Below are positions 1-8,687 of a stretch of DNA of 31,205 bases, piece by piece (position 1 is the stretch's first letter; each line of letters opens with the position of its first letter). The DNA comes from Deltaproteobacteria bacterium. Lineage in GTDB: Bacteria > CG2-30-53-67. Where the stretch lies: NCBI GenBank assembly GCA_013151235.1, contig JAADIO010000067.1:1-31205 (forward strand), given 5' to 3'. Both the position numbers and the translations under genes were made by a program. The notes beneath the pieces were generated by a model. It was not told where the DNA came from and searched no databases. It saw only the letters and a list, made by a program, of their open reading frames with translations.

Positions 1-494
1 TGCATAAACCGGCCTATAGTCCATCGAGCGGGCTCCGACGCCCTGCCCTCCTTTGTTCAATACATGAGTATAGATCATGGTTGTGCTTACATCTTTAGTG
101 TCCGAATGGTGTCGCCCTTCTTCCCCGGTTTTGGTGTTCTTCCATTGTTTTTCCTGCGGGAAAACCCATTGCCAGCGCCACTCTTTCGGAGCATTCGGAT
201 ATTTGCGATCCAAGGCACCGGGTATGGTGTGTGAGAAATGCGTTGATCTCCGGTTCGGCCATCTCTGCCGGGTGACGGACATTATGAAAATAGATGAAGC
301 TTGACCCAATGGCAATAGGTCTGTACCCTTCGGCGGCTGTAGTGGCGGACGCGCAGGACCTCCCGCATCCGGTCGAGGAGTTTCGCTTTCGGAGTCGTGG
401 ACGCTGCATGGCAAAAACGCTCAGGGTGGAGGCACAAACGATCGGAGGAAAAATAGTATCCGGCATTTTTGCACCTATTCTTTAGGATAAACAT
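1..494 (-). pseudogene. Degraded integron-type tyrosine recombinase (IntI-like)
   Basis: Read on the minus strand, three frames together give pieces of an integron integrase. The N-terminal SAM-like part reads KLLDRMREVLRVRHYSRR (frame starting at 494). A shift leads into YFHNVRHPAEMAEPEINAFL (about 285-230). A further shift gives LDRKYPNAPKEWRWQWVFPQ, the insertion typical of IntI proteins as opposed to XerC/D. The end reads DVSTTMIYTHVLNKGG, carrying the nucleophilic Tyr, and then runs off the window at position 1. The core with most of the catalytic Arg/His residues is missing: an internal deletion joins the N-terminal domain to the IntI patch, and a second joins RHH directly to the DVSTT box. 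Two frameshifts and at least two deletions make it non-functional. Family assignment rests on recognised motifs only. Confidence 0.8.
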
Positions 495-670
495 ACGTGA
501 TACTATATTTTGGACTTTCTTCTGTCAAGGCTTTTCTGGAGGACTTCCGGCGGCAAGAATCAATCCAGGACAATTTTATTCAATATCACTGTCCGCTTAA
601 TCAGGGTAAAGTTTTTGATAGAGAGTCTATCGGCGGTCACTCAGAAAAGGGCTGGTACCGTGGGTCCCTT

Positions 671-703
671 CCGTTCCCCCTTCGACCCGCTCAGGGCGAA
701 CGG
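671..703. repeat. Dispersed repeat, TTCGAC...GCTCAGGGCGAACGG type
   Basis: This copy contains TTCGACCCGCTCAGGGCGAA flanked by CCGTTC and CGG. Related sequence occurs at about 9665-9785 and about 18370-18430 in this window. Those copies lie inside inverted-repeat elements, whereas this one has no recognisable terminal repeats. The core resembles an intergenic palindromic repeat common in environmental bacterial genomes. Confidence 0.6.
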
Positions 704-807
704 GGATCTGGTCCTGTATTTTGGTTGATGGGGTTTTCTCTGCGTTCTGCGCCTGGTGAATTCCGGCTTTCAGCAGCCGGCTTACTACAACGCAAGCACC
801 TGCGTTT

Positions 808-850
808 CGCCCCCTCAATCCCAACCTTCTCCCCCGAGGGAAAGAAGGGG
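808..850. repeat. Dispersed hairpin repeat, copy 1
   Basis: It shares CCAACCTTCTCCCCC and the preceding CGCCCCCTCA with positions 1676-1716. The stem is imperfect here because the second arm reads GAGGGAAAGAAGGGG. Confidence 0.6.
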
Positions 851-924
851 ATCTTTTGAATTTTCCCCCGTGACACCCCGTGTCCCCCGTGGTTCAATGC
901 TTTTCTTTTTTCATTTGTAACCGT

Positions 925-1578
925 TCATTTTTCCTCTACTCCCACCCGGTCGCAGTAGTCGTAGAGCCGGCAGGCCCCGCATTTCGGACCGATGGGGCGG
1001 CAGAGGTTCTGCCCGTAGGTGACGAGGAGGTCGTTGATGACCTTCCAGTGTTTCTTCGGGAGTTTCTCCCGGAGGGCGAACTCGGTCTTCTCCGGGGTCG
1101 CGGTCGAAACATACCCCCACCGGTTGGTGATCCGGTGAACGTGGGTGTCGACACAGATCCCGTACTTGCCGTAACCGATGGTGACAACGAGATTCGCCGT
1201 CTTCCTGCCCACGCCGGGGAGGGTCAGAAGCTCTTCGATCGTGTCGGGCACACGGGAAGCAAAGTCATCGATCAGCCGCTTGGAGATTGCCCGGATGTTC
1301 TTCGCCTTGACCCGGTAGAACCCGACGGGGTAGATCAGTTTCTCGATCTTTTTGACGGGGACCTTTGCCAGGGTCTCCGGCGTATTCGCCACGGCGAAGA
1401 GACGCTCGGACGCGGCGGCGGTCGTTCCGTCCTGGGTCCGAAGAGAAAGGACGCAGGAGATCAGGATCTGGAAGGGGTCCCGGGTCTTCTCGGCCACCAC
1501 CCCGACGATGGGGACCTTCCACTGCTTCACTTCCTTCTTCAGGATCCGGACAACAATGTCGATCTGTTGGTCATCCAT
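925..1578 (-). CDS. nth: Endonuclease III (DNA glycosylase / AP lyase)
   Basis: A 217-residue protein of the usual size for endonuclease III, which removes oxidised pyrimidines in base excision repair and cleaves the abasic site. The helix-hairpin-helix LTLPGVGRKTAN (residues 119-129) includes catalytic Lys126, and VDTHVHR supplies catalytic Asp144. The C-terminal [4Fe-4S] cluster motif is intact, with Cys193, Cys200, Cys203 and Cys209 spaced C-X6-C-X2-C-X5-C. The gene lies downstream of ispG after a 148-bp gap that contains a perfect hairpin repeat, so it may be the last gene of the long rpsB cluster or be uncoupled from it. The ATG start gives the usual N-terminus; only a weak purine-rich Shine-Dalgarno is visible. 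Confidence 0.95.
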   Translation of the reverse strand: MDDQQIDIVVRILKKEVKQWKVPIVGVVAEKTRDPFQILISCVLSLRTQDGTTAAASERLFAVANTPETLAKVPVKKIEKLIYPVGFYRVKAKNIRAISKRLIDDFASRVPDTIEELLTLPGVGRKTANLVVTIGYGKYGICVDTHVHRITNRWGYVSTATPEKTEFALREKLPKKHWKVINDLLVTYGQNLCRPIGPKCGACRLYDYCDRVGVEEK

Positions 1579-1675
1579 TGTATTCTTGGTCTTCTTTCTT
1601 GATCATCGTAATCAGGAGGCAGAAATCGCCGTCCCGGGTAAACCGGGACGCTACTCATAAAACTTTCAGATCTTA

Positions 1676-1716
1676 CGCCCCCTCATCCCAACCTTCTCCC
1701 CCAAGGGGAGAAGGAG
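1676..1716. repeat. Dispersed hairpin repeat, copy 2
   Basis: Second copy of the repeat at 808-850. Here it folds as a perfect 10-bp stem, CCTTCTCCCC (1692-1701) with GGGGAGAAGG (1705-1714) around a 3-nt loop. It sits between ispG and nth and could act as a mRNA-stabilising or weak terminating hairpin. There is no T-run on the minus strand. Confidence 0.65.
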
Positions 1717-1726
1717 AAATAACCGC

Positions 1727-2800
1727 TTAATACTTTTCAGGTTTGATTTTCTTCCCGATCTCCTCCATCAGGGCGTCGGCCAGTTCCTCTTCCCTGACCT
1801 TCCGGACAACCTTCCCCTTCCGGAAGACCAGCCCCACGCCCTTGCCTCCGGCGATCCCGAAGTCGGCCTCTCTTGCCTCGCCGGGGCCGTTGACGACACA
1901 CCCCATGACGGCGACTTCGAGCGGCTGTTTCATCTTTGTCAGACGCTCTTCCACCTCCCGGGCCAGTCCGATCAGGTCGATTTCGCAGCGTCCGCAGGTG
2001 GGGCAGGAGATCATGACCGGTCCCGCTTCCCGAAGCCCCAGGGACTTCAAGATCTCGATCCCGACCCGCACCTCCTGCACGGGATCGTCGGTCAGGGAGA
2101 CCCGGAGCGTATCCCCGATCCCGTCGGCAAGAAGAAGCCCCAACCCGACGGAGGACTTGACCGTACCGGAAAGGAAGGTCCCCGCCTCGGTGATCCCGAT
2201 ATGGAGGGGATAGTCGGTCTTGCCCGCGATCAGCCGGTAGGCCGCCACGGTCCGGGCGACGTCGTGGGCCTTGAGCGAGATCTTGATCCGCCGGAAATCG
2301 AGTTCCTCCAGGATCCGCACATGGCTCATGGCCGATTCGACCATCGCCTCCGGCGTGGGACCGCCGTACTTCTCCCACAGCTCCGGTTCGAGCGAACCGG
2401 CGTTGACGCCGATCCGGATCGGGATCTTCCGATCCTTCGCCGCCTCAACGACCGCTTCCACACGGTCCCGTTCCCCGATGTTCCCGGGGTTGATCCGGAG
2501 GCCGTCCACTCCGGCCTCGATCGCCATGAGTGCCAGACGGTGGTTGAAATGGATATCGGCAATGAGGGGAAGATCGGAGGCTTTTCTGATTTCGGACAAT
2601 GCCCGGCCCGCGGCTTCATCCGGGACGGCGACCCGGACGATATCGCATCCCGCATCGGCGAGCCGCTCGATCTGGGACACGGTGGCTTCCATGTCACGGG
2701 TGTCGGTGTTGCACATCGACTGGACCGATACGGGGGCCGCGCCGCCGACGGCGACGTTGCCAAGCTGCACGGTCCTGGTCTTTCTGCGTTCGATCTTCAT
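1727..2800 (-). CDS. ispG: 4-hydroxy-3-methylbut-2-enyl diphosphate synthase (MEP pathway)
   Basis: IspG/GcpE makes HMBPP from methylerythritol cyclodiphosphate, the penultimate step of the MEP isoprenoid pathway, using a [4Fe-4S] cluster. The 357 residues match the short bacterial form: an N-terminal TIM barrel (for example [10 protein letters not shown] at residues 81-90), then the iron-sulfur domain. Cluster ligands are visible as SCPTCGRC (Cys266, Cys269) and GCVVNGPGE (Cys301), with conserved Glu308. A GGAG five bases before the ATG supports the start. The gene begins 28 bp after rseP on the same strand and is functionally linked to dxr and uppS upstream in the cluster. Confidence 0.97.
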   Translation of the reverse strand: MKIERRKTRTVQLGNVAVGGAAPVSVQSMCNTDTRDMEATVSQIERLADAGCDIVRVAVPDEAAGRALSEIRKASDLPLIADIHFNHRLALMAIEAGVDGLRINPGNIGERDRVEAVVEAAKDRKIPIRIGVNAGSLEPELWEKYGGPTPEAMVESAMSHVRILEELDFRRIKISLKAHDVARTVAAYRLIAGKTDYPLHIGITEAGTFLSGTVKSSVGLGLLLADGIGDTLRVSLTDDPVQEVRVGIEILKSLGLREAGPVMISCPTCGRCEIDLIGLAREVEERLTKMKQPLEVAVMGCVVNGPGEAREADFGIAGGKGVGLVFRKGKVVRKVREEELADALMEEIGKKIKPEKY

Positions 2801-2828
2801 AACGACTCCGGGAGCAGACCTGATCGGA

Positions 2829-4454
2829 TCACTTGAAGACCCGCATGAGGTCGTTGTAGAAGGCGAAGATCATGAGGGAGATCAGGAGGAAGAGACCGAC
2901 CTGCTGGGCGATCTCACGTTTCTGCATGCTCAGGGGCCGTCCCAGCAACCCTTCGATAGCGAAAAAGAGGATATGCCCGCCGTCGAGGATCGGGATGGGA
3001 AAAAGATTGAGGATCCCCAGGTTGATACTGATCAGCGCCAGGAATTTGAGCAGCTCGAGCAGGCCGTATTGAATCTGCTGTCCCGCAAGCTGAGCGATCA
3101 GGATCGGACCGCCGATGGTGTCGGCGGGGATGACATGCTGAATCAGTTTGACCAGGCTCACGAGGATCAACTTCGTAATGTCCCAGGTCATTTGAAGCCC
3201 CTTGTAGAAGGCTTTGAAGGGGTTGTACCGCACGGAAATTGTCGGGCCGGGTTCCGGACGATAGGCGCTCAGGATTCCGATCTTTCCACGGATGACCTTC
3301 TTGCCCACGGGGTCTTTGGTTTCATAGGCTTCCGGCACCACCGGCAGGGTCAGGGTCTTTCCATCTCGAATCAGCCGTACGGAGAGGGAAACACCCGGAC
3401 TCTTTCCGATGATCTCCTGGAGATCGGCAAAGTCGTTCAGGACCTTTCCACCGATGGCAACAATCCGGTCCCCGGCCTTGATCCCCGCCTTCTCCGCCGG
3501 AGAGTCTTTCACGACTTCCTGTACGAAGAGTTCAGCGGAAGAAATTCCCAGCACCGCCAATGTCCGATCCGAATCGGCCTGCACTGCCTGCAATTCCCTC
3601 GGCGTAAACGACAAGGTCAATTCCTGCGGCTTGTCCTCCCGTTTGACTGTCAGATGGATCTTCGCCGCGCGGTTCCGCAGAAGCGCCGTTTCCAGTTCCG
3701 GAAAAGTATGCACCGCTTCGCTGTTGACCGTCACGATACGGTCGCCCGTCGAAAGCCCGGCACGACCGGCGGGAGAGGCCGGATCCGAGACCCCTGCAAC
3801 AGGCGCCAGGGTCGGATGGGAAATCCCGATGACAGAACGTTCTTCACTCTCTCCGAAGATGTTCTTCCGATCCCGCATCATCGGCCGGACCGTGATATCA
3901 AACTTCTTCCCCTTCCGGTCAAGGGTCAGGTTCAGGGGTGACCCGTCACTCTTCCGGATCCGGTCCGTCAACTCCTCCCACAACCGGACGGGCTCCCCGT
4001 TGACGGCCTCCACATGGTCCCCTCCCCGGATCCCGGCCTCCCAGGCCGGGGATCCCTTTTCCACCCGTCCGATGGTGCTGTCTTCCGAGGGATAGCCGGC
4101 CATGAACATCCCCATGAAAATGATCAGGGCAAATAAAATATTGAAAAAGGGACCGGCGGCAACGATCAGGAACCGGGAGAAGAGCGGCTGATTGTTGAAG
4201 GAACGGGCCTCATCCTCCGGCGATAAAGGTTCGTTTGGATCTTCGCCAACCATTTTGACATAGCCGCCTAGGGGAATGGCGGAAAGGCAGTACTCCGTCT
4301 CACCGATTTTCTTCCCAACCAACCTGGGTCCGAAGCCGAGAGAAAATTTCTCGACCCCTACCCGGAACCCCTTGGCCACCAGGAAGTGCCCCAACTCATG
4401 GACGAAGATGAGAATGCCCAGAACAACGATAAAAGCTACAAAACCGGATAACAT
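2829..4454 (-). CDS. rseP: Site-2 intramembrane zinc protease with three PDZ domains
   Basis: M50-family protease of the inner membrane; in well-studied bacteria it releases envelope-stress sigma factors by cutting anti-sigma factors within the membrane. The first helix carries the zinc motif HELGH (residues 19-23), and the third ligand region is [10 protein letters not shown] (485-494, Asp491). Between the membrane segments I see three PDZ-like units: about 126-190 ([20 protein letters not shown]), about 216-282 ([20 protein letters not shown]) and about 308-373 ([20 protein letters not shown]). E. coli RseP has two PDZ domains in 450 residues, so the 541-residue length fits one extra domain. 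It lies between dxr and ispG, the usual location. Confidence 0.95.
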   Translation of the reverse strand: MLSGFVAFIVVLGILIFVHELGHFLVAKGFRVGVEKFSLGFGPRLVGKKIGETEYCLSAIPLGGYVKMVGEDPNEPLSPEDEARSFNNQPLFSRFLIVAAGPFFNILFALIIFMGMFMAGYPSEDSTIGRVEKGSPAWEAGIRGGDHVEAVNGEPVRLWEELTDRIRKSDGSPLNLTLDRKGKKFDITVRPMMRDRKNIFGESEERSVIGISHPTLAPVAGVSDPASPAGRAGLSTGDRIVTVNSEAVHTFPELETALLRNRAAKIHLTVKREDKPQELTLSFTPRELQAVQADSDRTLAVLGISSAELFVQEVVKDSPAEKAGIKAGDRIVAIGGKVLNDFADLQEIIGKSPGVSLSVRLIRDGKTLTLPVVPEAYETKDPVGKKVIRGKIGILSAYRPEPGPTISVRYNPFKAFYKGLQMTWDITKLILVSLVKLIQHVIPADTIGGPILIAQLAGQQIQYGLLELLKFLALISINLGILNLFPIPILDGGHILFFAIEGLLGRPLSMQKREIAQQVGLFLLISLMIFAFYNDLMRVFK

Positions 4455-4538
4455 AACGAATTATAAACCTCTTGAAGGGTTGGAGACGATACTGCAAGAT
4501 GTAGATGTAAAGCATACGGTAACATACTGAAGTGTAAA

Positions 4539-5708
4539 TCACAAACGGCTGATCTCTTCCCGTGTCTTCTTCCGCGTCGCAAGGTCGGTCCGGAGGATCT
4601 CTTCGGCGGTTTCATAATCCCGGTGTTCGCTCTTTTCCATCACCGACCGGATCAGGCGGGGAATCCGGAGGAAGTCGATCCGGCCCTGCAGGAAAGCGTT
4701 CACGGCCACCTCGTTGGCTGCATTCAAAACCGCCGGCATCACTCCGCCCTGCCGCAAGGCATCCTCCGCCAGAGAAAGGGCGGGGAAACGTTCACGATCG
4801 GGCGGCTCAAAGGTGAGCGGTCCCTGCTCGATCACGTTTAAAAACTCCACTCCGCTTTCCAGCCGTTCGGGATACCCGAGGGCATAGGCAATAGGGACCC
4901 GCATGTCGGGCAGACCCATCTGGGCCAGAACCGACCCGTCGTGAAATTCTACCATGGAGTGAACGATACTTTCGGGATGGACGACGATATCGATCCGTTC
5001 GACGGGCATATCAAAGAGCCATCGGGCCTCGATCACTTCCAGCCCTTTGTTCATCAGGGTTGCGGAGTCGATGGAAATCTTCCGCCCCATTTCCCACCGG
5101 GGGTGCCGCAAGGCATCCTTCGCCCGGACCCGTTCCATCTCCCCGCGGGTCATCCGCCGAAACGGCCCGCCCGATGCGGTCAGGATGAGGCGCCGGACCT
5201 TTGCGGTCTCCTCCCCGGACAGACATTGATAGATGGCACTGTGCTCACTATCGACGGGAAGAATCCGGGCGCCGGACTTCTTTGCTTCCTCCATGACCAG
5301 GCGCCCGGCCATGACGAGGGTTTCCTTGTTCGCAAGGGCGACTCTTTTACCTACCCTGACTGCGGCGAGGGTCGGCACCAGCCCGGCTGCACCGACGATG
5401 GCCGAGACGACGATGTCGGCTTCCGGGAGTGTGGCGGCCTGAATCAGGCCCTCCACACCCAAGGCAATCTCGGGAGCAGATCCCTTCAGAGAGGAGATCA
5501 GTCGATCCCTCTCCTCACCGTCGGCCACCACGACCCGTTGTGGAACGCAGGCCGCTACCTGGTCCGCAAGAAGATCCATGTTCCGATAGGCCGTCAGGGC
5601 GATGACTTCAAATCGGTCGGGGTGACGGGCAATCACATCGAGGGTGTTAACCCCGATCGATCCGGTAGAGCCTAAAACAACAACCTTCTGTTTCCGTAAT
5701 GCCGACAT
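4539..5708 (-). CDS. dxr: 1-deoxy-D-xylulose 5-phosphate reductoisomerase
   Basis: Dxr converts DXP to MEP with NADPH, the committed step of the MEP pathway. The 389 residues match the family length. The N-terminal Rossmann motif is GSTGSIGVNTLDVI (13-26). Metal ligands are Asp153 and Glu155 in PVDSEHSAIYQ and Glu224 in NKGLEVIEARW. The substrate-loop motif VHPESIVHSMVEFHDGS is present near 243-259. An AAGG about nine bases before the ATG supports the start. The gene follows cdsA by 24 bp. Confidence 0.97.
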   Translation of the reverse strand: MSALRKQKVVVLGSTGSIGVNTLDVIARHPDRFEVIALTAYRNMDLLADQVAACVPQRVVVADGEERDRLISSLKGSAPEIALGVEGLIQAATLPEADIVVSAIVGAAGLVPTLAAVRVGKRVALANKETLVMAGRLVMEEAKKSGARILPVDSEHSAIYQCLSGEETAKVRRLILTASGGPFRRMTRGEMERVRAKDALRHPRWEMGRKISIDSATLMNKGLEVIEARWLFDMPVERIDIVVHPESIVHSMVEFHDGSVLAQMGLPDMRVPIAYALGYPERLESGVEFLNVIEQGPLTFEPPDRERFPALSLAEDALRQGGVMPAVLNAANEVAVNAFLQGRIDFLRIPRLIRSVMEKSEHRDYETAEEILRTDLATRKKTREEISRL

Positions 5709-5732
5709 GGGTCAGGACCTTTCCCTCAAGGA

Positions 5733-6536
5733 CTATCCGATCCCGGACTGGAGAAAATAGTAGAGTGCCGGCGCCGCAAAAAGGATACTGTCAAAACGGT
5801 CCAGTACCCCGCCGTGGCCGGGGAAGAGAACACCGGAATCCTTGATGCCGGAAGAACGTTTCAGAATCGACTCCGCCAGATCGCCGACCTGGCCGATCAG
5901 GCCGAGTCCGGCGCCCAAAAGGGCCGGCGCCACTAACCCCTCCACGGGAAGGGAGAAGACAAGCTTCCCCACCCCACCGGCAATGAGGGAGCAGAGCAAC
6001 CCTCCGGCCGATCCTTCGAGGGTCTTCTTGGGGCTGACCTTTGGGAAGAGTTTCCGTTTCCCGTAGCGGGTCCCGATATAGTAGGCGCCGGTATCGCCGG
6101 CCCAAACCGTCAGAAAGAGGAAGAAGACCCACGTCCGCCCGGAGGGAACCCCCCGCAGCAGGAGGAGATAACCGAAGAGATAGGGAACATAATAAAGGCC
6201 GAAACAGGTCACACTGATTTCCCGAACGGCCTGTCCCACGTCCCGTCCCGAAAAGGTCCGAAAGACCATGGCCAGGAGAATGAACAGGACCAGGATGCCG
6301 GAAACCAGAGCGCCGTCGCCGGCATAAAACCCGGCAAGGAGCAAAGCCCCCATGAGAAGACCCAGGAATTTCTGGAGGTGGAACCCCTCCGATTCCTGGA
6401 GGTGGTAAAATTCGTTCTGTCCGATGAGAGCGGTAACCAGAAGGGCAAGAAAAAAAATAAACGGCTCGCTGTAGAAGATCAGCAGCGCAAGAATCGGGAG
6501 ACCGACCAGCGCCGTAAATACCCGTTTCGGAGGCAT
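5733..6536 (-). CDS. cdsA: Phosphatidate cytidylyltransferase (CDP-diglyceride synthase)
   Basis: CdsA makes CDP-diacylglycerol from phosphatidic acid and CTP at the inner membrane, feeding all phospholipid synthesis. The 267 residues are mostly hydrophobic helices. The family signature near the C-terminus is clear: GIKDSGVLFPGHGGVLDRFD (about 229-248), with the catalytic acidic residues. FLTVWAGDTGAYYIGTRYGK, which includes the conserved D-x-x-A-Y region, lies upstream of it. The start lies one base after the uppS stop, and the GGGGAG at the end of uppS serves as its ribosome-binding site, so the two genes are translationally linked. Confidence 0.95.
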   Translation of the reverse strand: MPPKRVFTALVGLPILALLIFYSEPFIFFLALLVTALIGQNEFYHLQESEGFHLQKFLGLLMGALLLAGFYAGDGALVSGILVLFILLAMVFRTFSGRDVGQAVREISVTCFGLYYVPYLFGYLLLLRGVPSGRTWVFFLFLTVWAGDTGAYYIGTRYGKRKLFPKVSPKKTLEGSAGGLLCSLIAGGVGKLVFSLPVEGLVAPALLGAGLGLIGQVGDLAESILKRSSGIKDSGVLFPGHGGVLDRFDSILFAAPALYYFLQSGIG

Positions 6537-6537
6537 C

Positions 6538-7362
6538 TTACTCCCCTTCTTTGACCTGTTCGCCGGTCATCCCGTACCGTCGTTCCCGTGTCCGGTAATC
6601 GAGTAGTGCTTCGAGAAACGCCTTTCGTTTAAAATCAGGCCAGAGGATGGGCGTAAAATAGAGTTCCGTATAGACCGACTGCCAGGTCAGAAAATTGCTG
6701 ATCCGCTGCTCTCCGCTGGTTCGGATGATCAGGTCCGGGTCGGGACAGTCCCTCGTATACATCCGGCTGCTCAGGACCGCTTCATCGATCTCCGACGGTC
6801 GAATCCGCCCGTCGGCCACGTCCTGAGCCAGGGACCGCACCGCGTCGAGGATTTCAGCCCGTCCGCCATAGCTTAAGGCAAGATTCAGGGTCATGACCTG
6901 ATTCGCCGACGTCTCCCGCTCGGCCCAATGAAGAAGTTCCTGAATATTCTCCGGCAGGTCGTGAATCCTGCCGATGGCCTGAAAACGGATTCCATTCTCC
7001 TGCATCACCCGCACTTTTCTTTTGATATATTCCTTGAGGATCCCCATGAGCGCCCGCACCTCGGTCCGGGGCCGCTGCCAGTTTTCCACGGAAAAGGCAT
7101 AGAGCGTGAGAACCCGGACACCGGTTTCCCGGGCACAGGCGACCACTTCGTCGACGGAACGAACCCCTTCCTTATGCCCCATGATGCGGGGAATGGAACG
7201 TGCCCCGGCCCATCGGCCATTGCCGTCCATGATGATGGCGACATGGTAGGGAAGAGCGGCAGGATCAATCTGCCGAAAGAGTTCCGGATAGAGTTTTGCC
7301 GTTTCGTTGCATTCTTCCGCAGGAGGCAGGTTTTTGTTCATCGGGCTGGTTGTATCCGTCAT
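6538..7362 (-). CDS. uppS: Isoprenyl transferase (undecaprenyl diphosphate synthase)
   Basis: A cis-prenyltransferase that elongates farnesyl diphosphate to the C55 lipid carrier for cell-wall polymers. The catalytic P-loop HVAIIMDGNGRWA (residues 40-52) has metal-binding Asp46. Substrate motifs LTLYAFSVENW (85-95), NLALSYGGRAE (160-170) and RTSGEQRISNFL (214-225) follow, and Glu233 lies in YTELYF. The 274-residue length includes about 20 extra residues before the conserved core. An internal ATG at residue 8 is an alternative start, and neither has a good Shine-Dalgarno. The gene is placed between frr and cdsA as usual. Confidence 0.95.
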   Translation of the reverse strand: MTDTTSPMNKNLPPAEECNETAKLYPELFRQIDPAALPYHVAIIMDGNGRWAGARSIPRIMGHKEGVRSVDEVVACARETGVRVLTLYAFSVENWQRPRTEVRALMGILKEYIKRKVRVMQENGIRFQAIGRIHDLPENIQELLHWAERETSANQVMTLNLALSYGGRAEILDAVRSLAQDVADGRIRPSEIDEAVLSSRMYTRDCPDPDLIIRTSGEQRISNFLTWQSVYTELYFTPILWPDFKRKAFLEALLDYRTRERRYGMTGEQVKEGE

Positions 7363-7392
7363 GGGATGACATCATTTTGCAAGGGGACCTTC

Positions 7393-7950
7393 TCAGACCG
7401 TCATGACATCCTCTTCCTTGGTCTGGAGGACCTGATCCGCTTTCTTGACAAACCGGTCGGTCAGTTTCTGAATCTCATCCAGGATCTTATGGAGGGCATC
7501 CTCGGTAATCTCTTTCTCTTTTTCCATCTTCTTGAGCTTGTCATTCGCCTCTTTCCTGGCATGCCGGACCGCCACCCGGCAGTCTTCGGCCATATTCCGG
7601 ATTACCTTGACAATCTCCCGACGGCGCTCTTCCGTTAATTCCGGAATGGTAATCCGAATCACCTTCCCGTCGTTGGATGGGGTCAACCCCATGTCGGACG
7701 AAAGAATGGCCTTCTCGATCGACTTCAACGCAGACGCATCCCAGGGCTGAATAACAATCGTCCGGCTCTCCGGGACGGAGAGAGTCGCCATCTGGTTCAG
7801 ACGGGTCGCCGTCCCGTAGTAGTCGACCAGGATATGGTCCAGAATCCCCGTTGATGCGCGTCCCGTCCGAATCCGGGCATATTCTTTTCTCAAGGCTTCG
7901 ATCGCCTTCTCCATTTGTGCCTCGGTCTGTGATTTCAATTCCGCAATCAT
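7393..7950 (-). CDS. frr: Ribosome recycling factor
   Basis: RRF splits post-termination ribosomes together with EF-G. The 185 residues match the family exactly. The N-terminal helix carries the conserved RTGRAST motif (about residues 28-34), and [19 protein letters not shown] (about 85-103) belongs to the beta domain. The long C-terminal helices are rich in Lys and Glu. The ATG overlaps the pyrH stop in an ATGA, indicating translational coupling with the upstream gene. Confidence 0.97.
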   Translation of the reverse strand: MIAELKSQTEAQMEKAIEALRKEYARIRTGRASTGILDHILVDYYGTATRLNQMATLSVPESRTIVIQPWDASALKSIEKAILSSDMGLTPSNDGKVIRITIPELTEERRREIVKVIRNMAEDCRVAVRHARKEANDKLKKMEKEKEITEDALHKILDEIQKLTDRFVKKADQVLQTKEEDVMTV

Positions 7951-8672
7951 GAGTCCCCTCCCTGTACCAGGGTCCCGATCCGCTCACCGGTCAGGACCTT
8001 GTGGATGTTCCCTTCTTTCATCATATTAAAAACGATGATCGGAAGGTTATTGTCCATACATAAAGAGATCGCCGTGGCATCCATCACTTTCAGACGTTTC
8101 TGCAGGACATCGATGTAGGTCACCTCCGGCAGAAACTCCGCATGATCATCCTTCATCGGATCCGCCGTATAAACACCATCCACCTTGGTCGCCTTCATGA
8201 TGACATCGGCATTGATTTCCATGGCCCGGAGAGCCGCCGCCGTATCGGTGGTAAAGAAAGGATTGCCCGTTCCGCCGCCAAAGATCACCACACGCCCTTT
8301 TTCCAGGTGACGGGCCGCCCGCCGCCGGATGTAGGGCTCGGCCAGTTCCTTCATCTCCAGAGCCGAGAGAACCCGCGTATCGACCCCCACATGCTCCAGA
8401 ACATTCTGAAGGGCCAGGGCATTAAGCATAGTCGCCAACATCCCCATATAATCCCCCGTGGCCCGGTCCATCCCCTGGGCCACACCCGAGATCCCCCGGA
8501 AGATATTCCCGCCGCCGATCACCAGCGCAATCTCGACATGAAGCGACGTAATCTTCTTGACTTCCTCGGCAATGGTCTTCAGGGTCCCGGGATCGATCCC
8601 GTAGGCCTGTTGCCCCATCAGGGCCTCCCCGCTCAGTTTGAGCAGGACCCTCTTGTATTTCAGTTCAGCCAT
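7947..8672 (-). CDS. pyrH: Uridylate (UMP) kinase
   Basis: Bacterial-type UMP kinase of the amino-acid-kinase fold, which phosphorylates UMP to UDP; in characterised species it is activated by GTP and inhibited by UTP. Seen motifs are KLSGEAL (12-18), GGGNIFRG (53-60), [12 protein letters not shown] (132-143) and the nucleotide-binding [12 protein letters not shown] (161-172). The 241-residue length is typical. The gene starts 15 bp after tsf and ends overlapping the frr start by four bases. Confidence 0.97.
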   Translation of the reverse strand: MAELKYKRVLLKLSGEALMGQQAYGIDPGTLKTIAEEVKKITSLHVEIALVIGGGNIFRGISGVAQGMDRATGDYMGMLATMLNALALQNVLEHVGVDTRVLSALEMKELAEPYIRRRAARHLEKGRVVIFGGGTGNPFFTTDTAAALRAMEINADVIMKATKVDGVYTADPMKDDHAEFLPEVTYIDVLQKRLKVMDATAISLCMDNNLPIIVFNMMKEGNIHKVLTGERIGTLVQGGDS

Positions 8673-8687
8673 GAAGTCCGTTTCCTG

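Larger units (their letters stand above)
495..924. other. Noncoding, repeat-bearing intergenic stretch
   Basis: No credible gene is seen; the frames here are short and have no family character. The stretch holds two dispersed repeats (listed separately at 671-703 and 808-850). It lies upstream of the integrase relic, where an attI site and cassettes would sit in a true integron, but I could not recognise an attC-like fold by eye. Confidence 0.6.

Noticed and set aside
495-924. Possible attI/attC integron cassette DNA beside the integrase relic
   Set aside because: No attC-like paired R-boxes or cassette-type gene could be recognised by eye. The region is explained partly by dispersed repeats.
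2271-3941. 556-residue open frame on the plus strand across ispG and rseP
   Set aside because: It is antisense to two unmistakable genes, low-complexity and Arg/Ser/Asp-rich, and has no recognisable family. It is a shadow frame in GC-rich DNA.
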